From assembly GCF_017744835.1 (NCBI RefSeq), contig NZ_JAGIAM010000002.1, positions 248,001 to 312,000 on the forward strand: a stretch of 64,000 nucleotides of DNA, given 5' to 3'. The translations under genes were made by a program, and so were the position numbers. This stretch comes from Sphingomonas sp. (GTDB lineage: Bacteria; Pseudomonadota; Alphaproteobacteria; Sphingomonadales; Sphingomonadaceae). Positions 17,397 through 27,233 of the stretch are shown piece after piece; within the stretch, counting starts at the first letter, position 1; each line of letters starts with the position of its first letter. Under the pieces are notes generated by a model. That model did no database searches and was not told where the DNA came from. It saw only the letters and a program-made list of their open reading frames with translations.

Positions 17397-18974
17397 ATGA
17401 GCATGAACCGACGCACCGCACTCGGCACCGCGCTTGCCGCCGGCCTCCCCCTCACCCCCGCTTCGGCCCAGTCCCGCCCGGCAACGACGTGGCGCCGCGG
17501 GTTCGACAACCAGCGCGTGCCCGACCTTGGCGACGGCACTTTCCTCAACCCGCTGGTTGCCGGCGACCATCCCGATCCGAGCATCCTGAAGGACGGGCGC
17601 GACTATTATCTGACCTTCTCGACCTTCGATTCCTATCCGGGGCTGGTCATCTGGCATTCGCGCGACCTGGTGAACTGGCGGCCGGTCACCGCCACGCTGC
17701 GCCAGAACATCGGATCGGTCTGGGCGCCCGAGCTCTGCAAGCACGGCAGCCGCTATTACATCTACATTCCGGTCAAGGCCTCGCCCAACACCATCCATGT
17801 GATCTGGGCGGACAAGATCGAGGGGCCGTGGAGCGATCCGATCGACCTCCAGCTCCCCAACCATATCGACCCCGGCCATGCGGTGGCTGAGGACGGATCG
17901 CGCTGGCTGTTCCTTTCGGGCGGCGACCGGGTGCGGCTCTCCGACGACGGCCTGTCACGGATCGGCGAGCCCGAGCACGTCTACGATCCCTGGCATTATC
18001 CGAACGATTGGGACGTGGAGGGCTTCTCGCCCGAAGGCCCCAAGGTCATGCGCCACGGCGGCTATTACTACATGATCACTGCGGTCGGCGGCACCGCGGG
18101 CCCGCCCACCGGCCATATGGTGATCGCGGCGCGCTCAAAATCGCTCGCCGGCCCATGGGAGAATTGCCCGCACAACCCGCTGGTGCGCACCACCTCGCTC
18201 GACGAACGCTGGTGGTCGCGCGGCCATGCGACGCTGGTCGAAGGACCCGATGGGAGCTGGTGGGCGGTCTACCACGGCTATGAGAACGGGTATTGGACGC
18301 TCGGTCGCCAGACGCTGCTCGATCCGGTCGAATGGACCGCCGACGGCTGGTTCCGGATGAAGGGCGGCGATCTCTCCAGGCCGATCGCCAAGCCGAAAGG
18401 CGGGAGCGCCCAGCCGCACGGCTTCGCACTGTCCGACGATTTCTCCACCCTGGCGCTCGGCAGCAAGTGGAATTTCTTCAAGCCCGCCGCCGACGAGGCA
18501 GCCCGCGCCCGCGTCGAGAAGAACACGCTGCTGCTCGACGCGCGCGGCAAAGCGCCGAGCGATTCCGCCCCGCTGCTGCTCGTCGCCGGCGACCAGGCCT
18601 ATCAGTTCGAATGCGACATCGAGATCGCGCCCGGCGGCACCGCGGGGCTGATCCTCTTCTATGACGAGAAGCTCTATGCCGGGCTCGGCTTCGACGAGAA
18701 GCGCTTCGTCACGCACCAGTACGGCATCGAGCGCGGCCGCCCCGCCAACCCGCACGGCCGCTGCATGCGGATGCGGGTGACCAACAACCGGCACATCGTC
18801 TCCTTCCACACCAGCGACGACGATGGGAAGACCTGGGCGCGCTTCGACCGGGGGATGGAAGTCTCTGGCTACCACCACAATGTCCGCGGCGGCTTCCTGA
18901 TGCTGCGGCCGGGGCTCTATTCGGCCGGGGCGGGAACGGCGAAGTTCCGGGATTTCAAGTTCCGGGCGCTCTGA
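17397..18974 (+). CDS. GH43 glycoside hydrolase with C-terminal lectin-like domain
   Basis: Exported hydrolase of 525 residues, probably an arabinofuranosidase, xylosidase or galactosidase on side chains. A twin-arginine-like signal (MNRRTALGTALAAGL, cleavage near ASAQS) precedes the five-bladed propeller. The catalytic base lies in AGDHPDPSIL, the general-acid Glu in EGFSPEGPKV, and the WWSRGHATLVEG loop is typical of GH43. From about residue 345 a beta-sandwich domain follows, of the kind appended to xylosidase-type GH43. Linkage specificity is unknown. It converges on the lacI gene, with a short AATCCT/AGGATT hairpin (18984-19006) between. Confidence 0.85.
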   Translation: MSMNRRTALGTALAAGLPLTPASAQSRPATTWRRGFDNQRVPDLGDGTFLNPLVAGDHPDPSILKDGRDYYLTFSTFDSYPGLVIWHSRDLVNWRPVTATLRQNIGSVWAPELCKHGSRYYIYIPVKASPNTIHVIWADKIEGPWSDPIDLQLPNHIDPGHAVAEDGSRWLFLSGGDRVRLSDDGLSRIGEPEHVYDPWHYPNDWDVEGFSPEGPKVMRHGGYYYMITAVGGTAGPPTGHMVIAARSKSLAGPWENCPHNPLVRTTSLDERWWSRGHATLVEGPDGSWWAVYHGYENGYWTLGRQTLLDPVEWTADGWFRMKGGDLSRPIAKPKGGSAQPHGFALSDDFSTLALGSKWNFFKPAADEAARARVEKNTLLLDARGKAPSDSAPLLLVAGDQAYQFECDIEIAPGGTAGLILFYDEKLYAGLGFDEKRFVTHQYGIERGRPANPHGRCMRMRVTNNRHIVSFHTSDDDGKTWARFDRGMEVSGYHHNVRGGFLMLRPGLYSAGAGTAKFRDFKFRAL

Positions 18975-19014
18975 GGCGATCCCAATCCTCCCCCACCGGC
19001 AGGATTGTTCTCGG

Positions 19015-20025
19015 CTACGCCTTCGGCGCCGGCCCCGTGGTCGCGCGGACGATCAGCTCGTGCGCGAGCGTTACCTGCGGCGCTTCGGCATTGCCGGCCA
19101 GCATCAGCTCGGCGGCGGCATAGGCGAGTTCGCGGACCGGCTGGCGCATCGTGGTGAGCGGCGGCCAGACCGCCTTGGCAAGGTCCGAATCGTCGAAGCC
19201 GACGATCGAGAGCTGATCGGGCACGGCGATGTCCATCTCGTGCGCCACGGCGAGCGCGCCTGCGGCCATGTCGTCGTTGCCGGCGAAGATCGCGGTCGGG
19301 CGGTCCTTGCGCTGGAGCAGCTTGCGCGCGCCCTCGACGCCCGAGGCGAAGCTGTAGTCGCCCGCCACCACCAGCTCGGGATCGAAGGCGATGCCATTCG
19401 CCTCCAGCTCGGCGCGATGCCCGGCGAGGCGGTCGGAGGAGGAGACGTGGCTCTCGGGGCCCCTGAGGATGCCGATCGAGCGATGGCCGAGGCCGACGAG
19501 GTGGCGCGTGATCTCGCGCGCGGCGGCGATGTCGTCCATCGTCGCGGCAAGGCCGGCGCCCTTGCGGATGCCCGGCGCGATCCGGACGTAGGCGATTTCG
19601 CGCCGATCGAGCTCGTCGAGCAGGCCGGTCGCCTCGGTCACCGGCGGCGAGAGGATCAGTCCGTCGAGATGCGTCTCGTCGATCAGCGCGAGCACGTTGG
19701 AGACCAGATCGGGGGACTGGCTGTCGACCGGCTGGAGCAGCAGCCGGAAGCCCAGCTCGGTGCAGCGCTGCTGCGCGCCGGCCTGGATGTGGTAGACGTA
19801 ATAGGGGCTGGGATTGTCGTAGAGCAGCGCCACCTGGAACGAGCGCCGCCCCGCGAGCGTGCGCGCGGCATGGCTCGGCCGGAAGTTGAGCTGCGCGACG
19901 ACTTCCTCGACGCGCTTGCGGGTTTCCTCGCTGACGTGCTTCTCGTTGTTGAGCACGCGTGAGACGGTCTTGAACGAGACCCCCGCGATCCTCGACACTT
20001 CCTTGATAGTGGGACGACCCGCCAT
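19015..20025 (-). CDS. LacI-family transcriptional regulator
   Basis: 336 residues. The N-terminal helix-turn-helix is PTIKEVSRIAGVSFKTVSRVLNNE, followed by the hinge helix (RPSHAARTLAGRRS) and a periplasmic-binding-protein-like effector domain with AIFAGNDDMAAGAL and IVGFDDSDLA. It starts at 20025; the longer frame to 20649 is antisense to the kinase. It is divergent from the kinase operon, and a LacI-type palindrome lies between them (20071-20084), so it probably represses that operon and itself. The inducer is probably a sugar or sugar acid, not identifiable here. Confidence 0.9.
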   Translation of the reverse strand: MAGRPTIKEVSRIAGVSFKTVSRVLNNEKHVSEETRKRVEEVVAQLNFRPSHAARTLAGRRSFQVALLYDNPSPYYVYHIQAGAQQRCTELGFRLLLQPVDSQSPDLVSNVLALIDETHLDGLILSPPVTEATGLLDELDRREIAYVRIAPGIRKGAGLAATMDDIAAAREITRHLVGLGHRSIGILRGPESHVSSSDRLAGHRAELEANGIAFDPELVVAGDYSFASGVEGARKLLQRKDRPTAIFAGNDDMAAGALAVAHEMDIAVPDQLSIVGFDDSDLAKAVWPPLTTMRQPVRELAYAAAELMLAGNAEAPQVTLAHELIVRATTGPAPKA

Positions 20026-20070
20026 CGCTTTCCCCTGCCGTGAACGGATGCACGGCCGCGCAGGCATATT

Positions 20071-20084
20071 TGACAGCGCTATCA
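20071..20084. promoter_or_regulatory. Candidate LacI-family operator
   Basis: TGACAGCGCTATCA is a near-perfect 14-bp palindrome centred on CG in an AGCGCT core, the usual form of LacI/GalR-family operators. It lies 46 bases from the lacI start and 48 bases before the preferred kinase start, so one bound repressor could cover both promoters. Confidence 0.65.
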
Positions 20085-20131
20085 CGATGCAAGCACCTTG
20101 TTTCGCTTCCATCACGCTGCACAAGGACGGG

Positions 20132-20926
20132 ATGCTGCAGGCCGATACCGCCGAAACGATCCTCGCCGCGCTCGACGAGCGGCTGGCGCAGGCTGGTGCC
20201 CTTCCGTTCGTGCTCGGGATCGCCGGGGCGCAGGGCAGCGGCAAGTCGACCGTGGCGGCGCAGCTGGCGGAGCGGCTTCGCGCGCGCGGGCTGCGCGCGG
20301 CGCTGCTCTCGCTCGACGATCTATACCTGGATGGGGCGCAGCGGGCGGTGCTCGCCGCATCGGTGCATCCGCTGCTGCGCACGCGCGGCGTGCCGGGGAC
20401 GCATGACGTGGCGCTGGGGCTCGAGGTGATCGGGGCGCTCGGACGCGAAGGGCACACGCTGCTGCCGCGATTCGACAAGGGGCGCGACGAGCCCGGCGAA
20501 TGGGAAGGCTTCGATGGGCCTGCCGATGTGCTGATCTTCGAGGGCTGGTGCGTCGGCGCGCGGCCGCAGGATGACGCCGAACTGGCAGCGCCGGTCAACG
20601 CGCTCGAGCGCGATCGCGACGCCGACGGACGCTGGCGGGGCTTCGTCAACGCGCAGCTCGCCGGGCCCTATGCGGCGCTGTTCGCGCGGATCGACATGCT
20701 GGTGTTGCTGGCGGCACCGGGGTTCGAGGTCGTGGCCGACTGGCGGATCGAGCAGGAGCAGGCGCTGCGCCGGCAGGGTGCCGGGGCGATGGACGACGAG
20801 CAGGTCCGCGCCTTCGTGCTCCACTATCAGCGGCTGACCGAGCATATGCTCCGCCACGGCGCCGACTGGCCCAATCTTACGATCCGGCTCGACGCCGCGC
20901 GGCGCCCTGTGGAGATACTGGCATGA
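20132..20926 (+). CDS. P-loop kinase of the D-glycerate 3-kinase type
   Basis: About 264 residues. Walker A is GIAGAQGSGKST, followed by LLSLDDLYL and the GVPGTHDVAL and LPRFDKGRDEP segments typical of plant-type glycerate kinase and related uridine-kinase-fold proteins; VLIFEGWCVGARPQ follows. Likely reaction: D-glycerate to 3-phosphoglycerate, though other small acids or sugars cannot be excluded. The start at 20132 has AAGGAC just upstream; an ATG at 20087 would add 15 residues. It ends in an ATGA overlap with mobA. Confidence 0.75.
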   Translation: MLQADTAETILAALDERLAQAGALPFVLGIAGAQGSGKSTVAAQLAERLRARGLRAALLSLDDLYLDGAQRAVLAASVHPLLRTRGVPGTHDVALGLEVIGALGREGHTLLPRFDKGRDEPGEWEGFDGPADVLIFEGWCVGARPQDDAELAAPVNALERDRDADGRWRGFVNAQLAGPYAALFARIDMLVLLAAPGFEVVADWRIEQEQALRRQGAGAMDDEQVRAFVLHYQRLTEHMLRHGADWPNLTIRLDAARRPVEILA

Positions 20927-21450
20927 AAACACTCGGCGCCATTCTCGCCGGCGGCAAGGCGCGGCGCTTCGGGTCGGACAAGGCCGAGGCGCTGCTCCAC
21001 GGGCGGCCGCTGATCGAGCATGCTTTCGAGGCGCTGCGGCCGCATTGCGATGCGCTGGTGATCGTGGGGCGCAGCTCGCCGCTCGCGCCTTCGGTGGAGG
21101 ATTGGCCCGGCCCGGACATGGGGCCATTGGGCGGCATCGGCGGTGCGCTCGACCATGCGCTGCGTCACGGCTTCGACCTGTTGCTGACCAGCCCGGTCGA
21201 TTGCGTGCGCCTGCCCGCGGAGCTGCGCGCAATGCTCGATCCCGCCCCCGCCTGCCTCGCCGACCAGCCGGTGATCGGGCTGTGGCCCGCACGCGCCGCC
21301 GGTGCGCTCGAAGAGCTGCTGTTCAGCAGCGCGCGCCATTCGGTCTACGGCTTCGCCGAACGGATCGGGGCGAGGATGGTCGAGACCGGCGAGCGCCCGG
21401 TCAACATCAACACGCCCGAGGACCTGAAGGGGCTGGAACGCCGCGGCTGA
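20923..21450 (+). CDS. mobA: Molybdenum cofactor guanylyltransferase MobA
   Basis: Attaches GMP to molybdopterin to form the guanine dinucleotide cofactor; 175 residues. The nucleotide-binding motif LAGGKARRFGSDKA is at the N-terminus and a metal-binding Asp lies in TSPVDCVRLP. The C-terminal NINTPEDLKGLE is typical. Translation is probably coupled to the kinase. moaD and moaE lie 6 kb away on the other strand, not in an operon with it. Confidence 0.88.
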   Translation: MKTLGAILAGGKARRFGSDKAEALLHGRPLIEHAFEALRPHCDALVIVGRSSPLAPSVEDWPGPDMGPLGGIGGALDHALRHGFDLLLTSPVDCVRLPAELRAMLDPAPACLADQPVIGLWPARAAGALEELLFSSARHSVYGFAERIGARMVETGERPVNINTPEDLKGLERRG

Positions 21451-21490
21451 CGCACTACTTGCCCTGCACGTTTCACCGCAGGGGAAGATC

Positions 21491-22465
21491 ATGGCACTTA
21501 TCGCACAAATCACGCGCACCGGCGGACCCGAGGTGATCGAATGGGTCGATCGTGACCTGCCCCCGCCCGGCCCCGGCGAAGTGCGGATGCGCACCACCGC
21601 GGCGGGGCTCAACTTCATCGACACCTATCACCGCTCGGGCCTCTATACCGTGCCGCTCCCCAGCGGGCTGGGCATGGAGGCCGCCGGCGTGGTGGAGGCG
21701 GTGGGACCAGGCGTCGAGAGCCTTGCGGCCGGCGACCGCGTCGGCACCTGGGCCGCGGGCCTCGGCGCCTATGCGACCGAGCGCAACCTGGCTGCGGCGA
21801 GCCTCTATCGCCTGCCCGACGCGATCGACGACGAGACCGCGGCCGCATCGCTGCTCAAGGGCTGCACGGTCGAGTTCCTCGTCGAGCGCTGCGCGCGCGT
21901 GCAGCCCGGCTGGACGGTGCTGGTGCATGCCGCGGCGGGCGGCGTGGGGCTGCTGCTCGTGCAATGGCTCAAGCATGTCGGGGCGACGGTGATCGGCACG
22001 GTGGGGAGCGACGCCAAGGCCGAGCGCGCACGGACAGCGGGCGCGGACCATGTCCTGCTCTCACGCCAGGACGACATCGCAGCGCGCGTGCGCGAGATCA
22101 CCGGCGGCGAAGGCGTCTCCGTGTCGTTCGACGGCGTCGGCGCGGCGACCTGGCAGGCCTCGCTCGGCGCCACGCGGCGGCGCGGGCTGATCATCAGCTA
22201 CGGCAATGCCAGCGGGCCGGTGGAGGGCGTGAAGCTCGCCGAGCTCAACCAGCACGGGTCGCTGTTCGTCACGCGCCCCACGATGCATCATTACTATGCC
22301 ACGCCCGAGGAGCATGAAGCGGGCTCCGCGCGCGTGTTCGAGCTGCTGACGGCGGGTGTGCTGCGGCCCGAGATCGGCCAGCGATTCGCGCTGGAGGATG
22401 TGGCCGAGGCGCATCGCCGGCTCGAAGCGGGCGAGACGCAGGGGTCTACGGTGCTGGTGCCCTAG
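21491..22465 (+). CDS. qorA: NADPH:quinone oxidoreductase, zinc-independent MDR family
   Basis: 324-residue cytoplasmic medium-chain reductase of the zeta-crystallin/QOR type. The N-terminal GroES-like domain has GLNFIDTYHRSGLY and GLGMEAAGVVEAVG; the nucleotide-binding domain has the HAAAGGVGLLLVQWLKHVGATVIGT region. Zinc-ligand cysteines of alcohol dehydrogenases are absent. It lies 40 bases after mobA on the same strand. A long inverted repeat follows it. Confidence 0.87.
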   Translation: MALIAQITRTGGPEVIEWVDRDLPPPGPGEVRMRTTAAGLNFIDTYHRSGLYTVPLPSGLGMEAAGVVEAVGPGVESLAAGDRVGTWAAGLGAYATERNLAAASLYRLPDAIDDETAAASLLKGCTVEFLVERCARVQPGWTVLVHAAAGGVGLLLVQWLKHVGATVIGTVGSDAKAERARTAGADHVLLSRQDDIAARVREITGGEGVSVSFDGVGAATWQASLGATRRRGLIISYGNASGPVEGVKLAELNQHGSLFVTRPTMHHYYATPEEHEAGSARVFELLTAGVLRPEIGQRFALEDVAEAHRRLEAGETQGSTVLVP

Positions 22466-22472
22466 CGAATAT

Positions 22473-22583
22473 TAGCCCCTCCCCTTCAGGGAAGGGGTTG
22501 GGGTGGGGGCTATCGGCAGCTAGGTCGGTCTCGGTGAGACACCTGCCCCACCCCAGACCCCTCCCCTGAAGGGGAGGGGCTTA
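22473..22583. repeat. Long inverted repeat between convergent genes
   Basis: The left arm (22473-22510, beginning TAGCCCCTCCCCTTCAGGG) is nearly the reverse complement of the right arm (22545-22583, ending GGGGAGGGGCTTA). The right arm contains its own hairpin, CCCCTCCCC (22558-22566) with GGGGAGGGG (22571-22579). It looks like a dispersed palindromic element and probably also terminates the flanking convergent genes. Confidence 0.7.
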
Positions 22584-22590
22584 GGTTAGC

Positions 22591-23336
<746 letters not shown>

Positions 23337-23340
<4 letters not shown>

Positions 23341-24194
23341 CCGAGCACCTCGTCACCCAGGTTGCGCCACGCGACGACCTGCTGCTGCTGCTCGCCCAGC
23401 TTGGCGATTCCCAGCCGCATCGTGTCACCGGCCTTGAGGAAGATGGCGTTGGGCTTCTTGCCCTCGCCCACGCCCGGCGGGGTGCCGGTGATCAGCAGGT
23501 CGCCCGGGTAGAGAGTGATGTACTGGCTGACGTAGGCGATGATCTGCTTCACGTCGAAGATCATCGTGCGCGTGTTGCCGGTCTGCATCCGCTCGCCGTT
23601 GACGTCGAGGAACATGTCGAGGTCCTGCGGGTCGCCGACTTCGTCCGGCGTCACCAGCCAGGGGCCGACCGGACAGAAGGTATCGTGGCCCTTGCCCTTG
23701 CTCCACTGCGAGCCGCGCTGCTTCTGGTTGAAGCGCTCGGACACGTCGTTGGCGACCGTGTAGCCGGCGACGTGCGACAGCGCGTCGGCCTCGTCGACGT
23801 AGCGCGCGGTCTTGCCGATCACCACGCCCAGCTCGACTTCCCAGTCGCTATGGGTCGAATCCTTGGGGATCATGACCTCGTCGTTCGGGCCGGTCAGGCT
23901 CGACAGCGCCTTCATGAACATCACCGGCTCGGTCGGAATCGGCAGGTTCGATTCGATCGCGTGATCCTCATAGTTGAGGCCGATCGCGACGATCTTGCCG
24001 ATGCCCTTCACCGGCACGCCGTAGCGCACTTCGCCTTCGACCACGGGAAGCGTCTCCGCGTCGATCGCGCCGAGCGATGCGATCGCCGCGACAGTGAGGT
24101 CGTCGATCTTGCCGGACAAGTCGCGGATCGCGCCCTGGGCGTCGATCAGGCCGGGCTTTTCCTGTCCGCGGGGGCCGTAACGGCAGAATTTCAT
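23337..24194 (-). CDS. FAH-family hydrolase, probably 2,4-diketo-3-deoxy-L-rhamnonate hydrolase
   Basis: 285 residues of the fumarylacetoacetase-fold family. The metal site is visible as an E-x-E pair (SDWEVELGVVIGKTAR) and the Asp of YTVANDVSER, with GPWLVTPDE and LITGTPPGVG following. In the pathway described from Sphingomonas this enzyme cleaves 2,4-diketo-3-deoxyrhamnonate to pyruvate and L-lactate. Automated annotation often calls such proteins ureidoglycolate lyase or diketo-fuconate hydrolase; the rhamnonate dehydratase upstream and lutABC nearby favour the rhamnose reading. It is coupled to the SDR downstream. Confidence 0.85.
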
Positions 24195-24212
24195 ATTTGC
24201 TCTTCTCTCGGC

Positions 24213-25409
24213 TCAGTGGGTGTAGGGGCGGTGCATCGGCAGGTCGCGGTTCAATTCGACGCCGAAACCGGGATTGTCGAGGGCGGTGGCCTTCAGGCGC
24301 CCGTTCTGGGGCACCGGCTCGCCGATCAGCTGCGGGTAGAACATCGGCACGACCTCGGTCGGGCCAGGATGCATCATCAGGAACTCGGCGAAGGGCGAGT
24401 TGTGGCGCGTGATCACGAAATGATAGCTGTAGACCGACGAGCCGTGCGGCACGACCAGCTTGCCGCGCGCATCGGCCAGCGCCGAGATCTTGAGCAGCTC
24501 GGTCACGCCGCCGCACCAGCCCACGTCGGGCTGGATGATGTCGCAGCAGTCCATCTCCATGAGCATGCGGAAACCCCAGCGGGTCGCCTCATGCTCGCCG
24601 GTGGTGACCAGCAGGCCCTTGGGGGCGTTGCGCTTCAGCTCGGCATAGCCCCAGTAATCGTCGGGGCTGATTGCCTCCTCGATCCACTTGAGGCCGCACT
24701 CGTTGTAGGCGCGGTGCGCGAGACGCGTCGCGTAGTCGACGTCAAGCGCCATCCAGCAGTCGTACATCAGCCAGAAGTCGTCGCCGACCTTGCTGCGCAT
24801 GTCGGCGAGCAGGTCGATGTTCTTCTGCATCCCCTCCAGCCCCTCGGCCGGGCCGTGGTGGAGCGGCAGCTTGCCGCCGATGAAGCCCAGTTCCTTGGCG
24901 ACGTCGGGGCGTGCGCCGGTAGCGTAGAATTGCAGCTCGTCGCGCACCGCGCCGCCGAGCATCTGATAGACGGGCTCGCCGCGCAGCTTGCCGAGCAGGT
25001 CCCACAGCGCAAGGTCGACGCCCGAGATGGCGTTCACCACCAGCCCCTTGCGGCCGTAATACTGGGTCGAGAAGTACATCTGGTCCCAGATCTTCTCATA
25101 CTCGGTCGGGCTGCGGCCCTCGAGGAAACGGGCGAGGTGCTTCTCGACGATGAACGCCGCGGGCTCGCCGCCGGTGGTCACCGCAAAGCCGATCGTGCCG
25201 TCCTCGGCCTCGATCTCCACCACCAGCGTGCCGAGCACGTTGATGCCGAAGCTCTGCCGCGACTGGCGATATTCGGGATATTTGGACATCGGAGTGGCGA
25301 TGTGATCGTCGATCCAGTGACCACCCCCCTGGTCATGATAGTCGGCGCCGCCACCGCGCACCGTAAAGGCGCGAACTTGCTTGATCCTGGAAAGCCCGGC
25401 TGAAGCCAC
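24213..25409 (-). CDS. rhmD: L-rhamnonate dehydratase (enolase superfamily)
   Basis: Dehydrates L-rhamnonate to 2-keto-3-deoxy-L-rhamnonate. The N-terminal [18 protein letters not shown] segment is diagnostic for RhmD. Metal ligands fit D in [10 protein letters not shown] in [11 protein letters not shown] and E in [10 protein letters not shown]; the catalytic D/H pair fits PDVGWCGG and VVPHGSS. I chose the GTG at 25409, with GGGGA 8 bases upstream and 398 residues, matching the roughly 400 of the family. An ATG at 25496 would add an unrelated 29 residues. It is the first gene of the dehydratase-hydrolase-SDR operon, 18 bases before the hydrolase. Confidence 0.9.
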   Translation of the reverse strand: MASAGLSRIKQVRAFTVRGGGADYHDQGGGHWIDDHIATPMSKYPEYRQSRQSFGINVLGTLVVEIEAEDGTIGFAVTTGGEPAAFIVEKHLARFLEGRSPTEYEKIWDQMYFSTQYYGRKGLVVNAISGVDLALWDLLGKLRGEPVYQMLGGAVRDELQFYATGARPDVAKELGFIGGKLPLHHGPAEGLEGMQKNIDLLADMRSKVGDDFWLMYDCWMALDVDYATRLAHRAYNECGLKWIEEAISPDDYWGYAELKRNAPKGLLVTTGEHEATRWGFRMLMEMDCCDIIQPDVGWCGGVTELLKISALADARGKLVVPHGSSVYSYHFVITRHNSPFAEFLMMHPGPTEVVPMFYPQLIGEPVPQNGRLKATALDNPGFGVELNRDLPMHRPYTH

Positions 25410-25456
25410 TCTACTCGTCCCCTTCTTCGCGCCCGGTCCCAGATTGCCGGACACCA

Positions 25457-25599
25457 CTTTACAATATGAAAAATGCCAAGCACTCGATACCACCATATGA
25501 TATCGTTTGCCGACATGGGCTGATGATTGGGATCAACCTGAACCGAGACGTCCAGCCGCCTTCAACCTCTCCGATGCTTTACTTTCTCACTTTATGGGA
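25457..25599. promoter_or_regulatory. Divergent control region of the rhamnose operons
   Basis: The 204 bases between rhmD and iclR contain no gene. Three signals are visible. CTTTACAATATGAAAAA (25457-25473) is a weak match to a motif that recurs before other units of the locus. GATACCACCATATGATATC (25486-25504) is an imperfect 19-bp palindrome. TTTCTCACTTTATGGGA (25583-25599), 14 bases before the iclR ATG, shares an 11-base word (TATCCCATAAA on the other strand) with the promoter of rhaM. IclR autoregulation is the simplest reading. Confidence 0.45.
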
Positions 25600-25613
25600 T
25601 AGGATGTTACTTG

Positions 25614-26444
25614 ATGAGACGAGACACGTCAAACGCTGATTCAGACGCGGCAGAGGGAAAAGCCGCGCCCAAGGTCCAGGGGAGCCAGACGCTCGTCCGG
25701 GGGCTCGACATGCTCGACAAGGTGATCGACGGGCCGGTCAAGCTCGCCGAACTGTCGCAGCGGATGGGGCTCACGCGCTCGACCACCCACCGGCTGGCCA
25801 ACGCGCTGATCGACCGCGGTTTCCTCACTTATCTGCCGCGCGACGGCTACCAGCTCGGCCCAAAGCTCATCCAGCTGGGCTTCCTCGCGCAGAGCCAGGC
25901 CGACATCGTCCAGATCGCGCGCCCGCGCATGGAGGATCTCGCCGCGCGCACCGAGGATACCGTGCACCTCGGCCGCCTCGACGGCGATCTGGCGCTCTAC
26001 CTCGACAAGATACCGGGTCGTCGCCGCGTCGACATCTCGAGCCGCATCGGCGACCGCCAGCCGCTCACTTCGACCGGTCTCGGCAAGGCGCTGCTGATCG
26101 ACGCCAGCGAGGGCGAGTGGGAGCGGCTGTTCCGCGCCGACCAGGCGCATGGCGCGCCCAAGGCCGACCGCGAGATCTGGTTCGAGCGGATGCGCGATTA
26201 TTCCGAGGCGGGCCATGCCTTCGACCTCGAGGAGAATGAGGATCTGATCCGCTGCGTCGCGGCGCCGATCCGCGACGTCTCGGGCAAGATCGTCGCGGCG
26301 ATCAGCGTCTCGAGCGCGGCGCAATATATGGACGACGGCCGCATGGACGAGCTCAGCGGCGAAGTGCGCGAGACGGCGCAGCGGATCAGCAGCGATCTGG
26401 GCTGGAGCCCGGACGTCCGGCCACCCCGGCGCGCGCGGCGATAA
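25614..26444 (+). CDS. IclR-family transcriptional regulator
   Basis: 276 residues. The N-terminal winged helix (TLVRGLDMLDKVIDGPVKLA, then LSQRMGLTRSTTHRLANAL) is followed by the GAF-like effector domain from about residue 90, with LDKIPGRRRVD and SSRIGDRQPLTSTGLGKALL. The start is the ATG at 25614; the TTG three bases upstream only adds one residue. It is divergent from rhmD and heads the operon with rhamnose dehydrogenase, CE12 and lutABC. The probable ligand is an intermediate of rhamnose catabolism, by analogy with IclR regulators of sugar acids. Confidence 0.9.
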   Translation: MRRDTSNADSDAAEGKAAPKVQGSQTLVRGLDMLDKVIDGPVKLAELSQRMGLTRSTTHRLANALIDRGFLTYLPRDGYQLGPKLIQLGFLAQSQADIVQIARPRMEDLAARTEDTVHLGRLDGDLALYLDKIPGRRRVDISSRIGDRQPLTSTGLGKALLIDASEGEWERLFRADQAHGAPKADREIWFERMRDYSEAGHAFDLEENEDLIRCVAAPIRDVSGKIVAAISVSSAAQYMDDGRMDELSGEVRETAQRISSDLGWSPDVRPPRRARR

Positions 26445-26468
26445 TATTGCGATCATAGGGAGAGCGAA

Positions 26469-27233
26469 GTGAAGCTTCTGGAAGGCAAGACCGTGCTCGT
26501 CACGGGCGCATCGACGGGTATCGGCCGCGCGGCCGCCGTGGGCGCGGCCAAGGCGGGCGCGGACGTGGTGATCAACTATCACAGCCGCGACGACGACGCC
26601 GCTGCCTGCGTCGCCGAGATCGAGGCGGCCGGCCAGCGCGGGCTGGCGGTTAAGGGCGACGTCGCGTCGCCCGAGACCGCGACCGAGTTCGTGGCGAAAG
26701 CCGTCGAGGCCTTCGGCAAGGTCGACGTGATGGTCTCCAACGCCGGCATCTGCCCCTTCCACAGCTTCCTCGACATGCCGGTCGAGACGGTGCAGCGCAC
26801 GGTGCAGGTCAATCTGCTCGGCGGCTATTTCATGTGCCAGGCGGCGGCCAACCAGATGGTCAAGCAGGGGCATGGCGGCGCGCTCGTGGCGGTGTCGTCG
26901 ATCTCGGCGCTGGTCGGCGGCGAGTATCAGACGCACTACACGCCGACCAAGGCGGGGCTCCATTCGCTGATGCAGTCGACCGCGATCGCGCTCGGCAAGC
27001 ACAAGATCCGCTGCAATTCGGTCCTCCCGGGCACGATCCTCACCGAGATCAACAAGGAGGACCTCGCCGACGTCGAGAAGCGCAAGTACATGGAAGGCCG
27101 CATCCCGCTCGGCCGGCTCGGCCAGGCCGAGGATCTCGCCGGTCCGATCGTGTTCCTCGCTTCGGACATGGCCGCCTATGTCACCGGCGCGGCGCTGCTG
27201 GTCGATGGTGGCGCCTTCGTGAACCTGCAATGA
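26469..27233 (+). CDS. L-rhamnose 1-dehydrogenase (SDR family)
   Basis: 254-residue NAD(P)-dependent dehydrogenase that should oxidise L-rhamnose to L-rhamnono-lactone, the entry step of the non-phosphorylative pathway. TGASTGIG, NAGICPFHSFLDMP, the catalytic Ser in AVSSIS, Y157-x3-K161 and the LVDGGAFVNLQ end are visible; the NAGICPFHSF segment is what I associate with characterised L-rhamnose dehydrogenases. It follows iclR by 24 bases and overlaps the next gene as ATGA. No lactonase is adjacent, so the lactone may open spontaneously or through an enzyme encoded elsewhere. Confidence 0.86.
   Translation: MKLLEGKTVLVTGASTGIGRAAAVGAAKAGADVVINYHSRDDDAAACVAEIEAAGQRGLAVKGDVASPETATEFVAKAVEAFGKVDVMVSNAGICPFHSFLDMPVETVQRTVQVNLLGGYFMCQAAANQMVKQGHGGALVAVSSISALVGGEYQTHYTPTKAGLHSLMQSTAIALGKHKIRCNSVLPGTILTEINKEDLADVEKRKYMEGRIPLGRLGQAEDLAGPIVFLASDMAAYVTGAALLVDGGAFVNLQ

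Noticed and set aside
25486-25504. The GATA...TATC palindrome as the main IclR operator
   Set aside because: It occurs only once in the locus, whereas the TnCCA-N5-TGGnA word recurs. It is kept only as a minor element of the control region.
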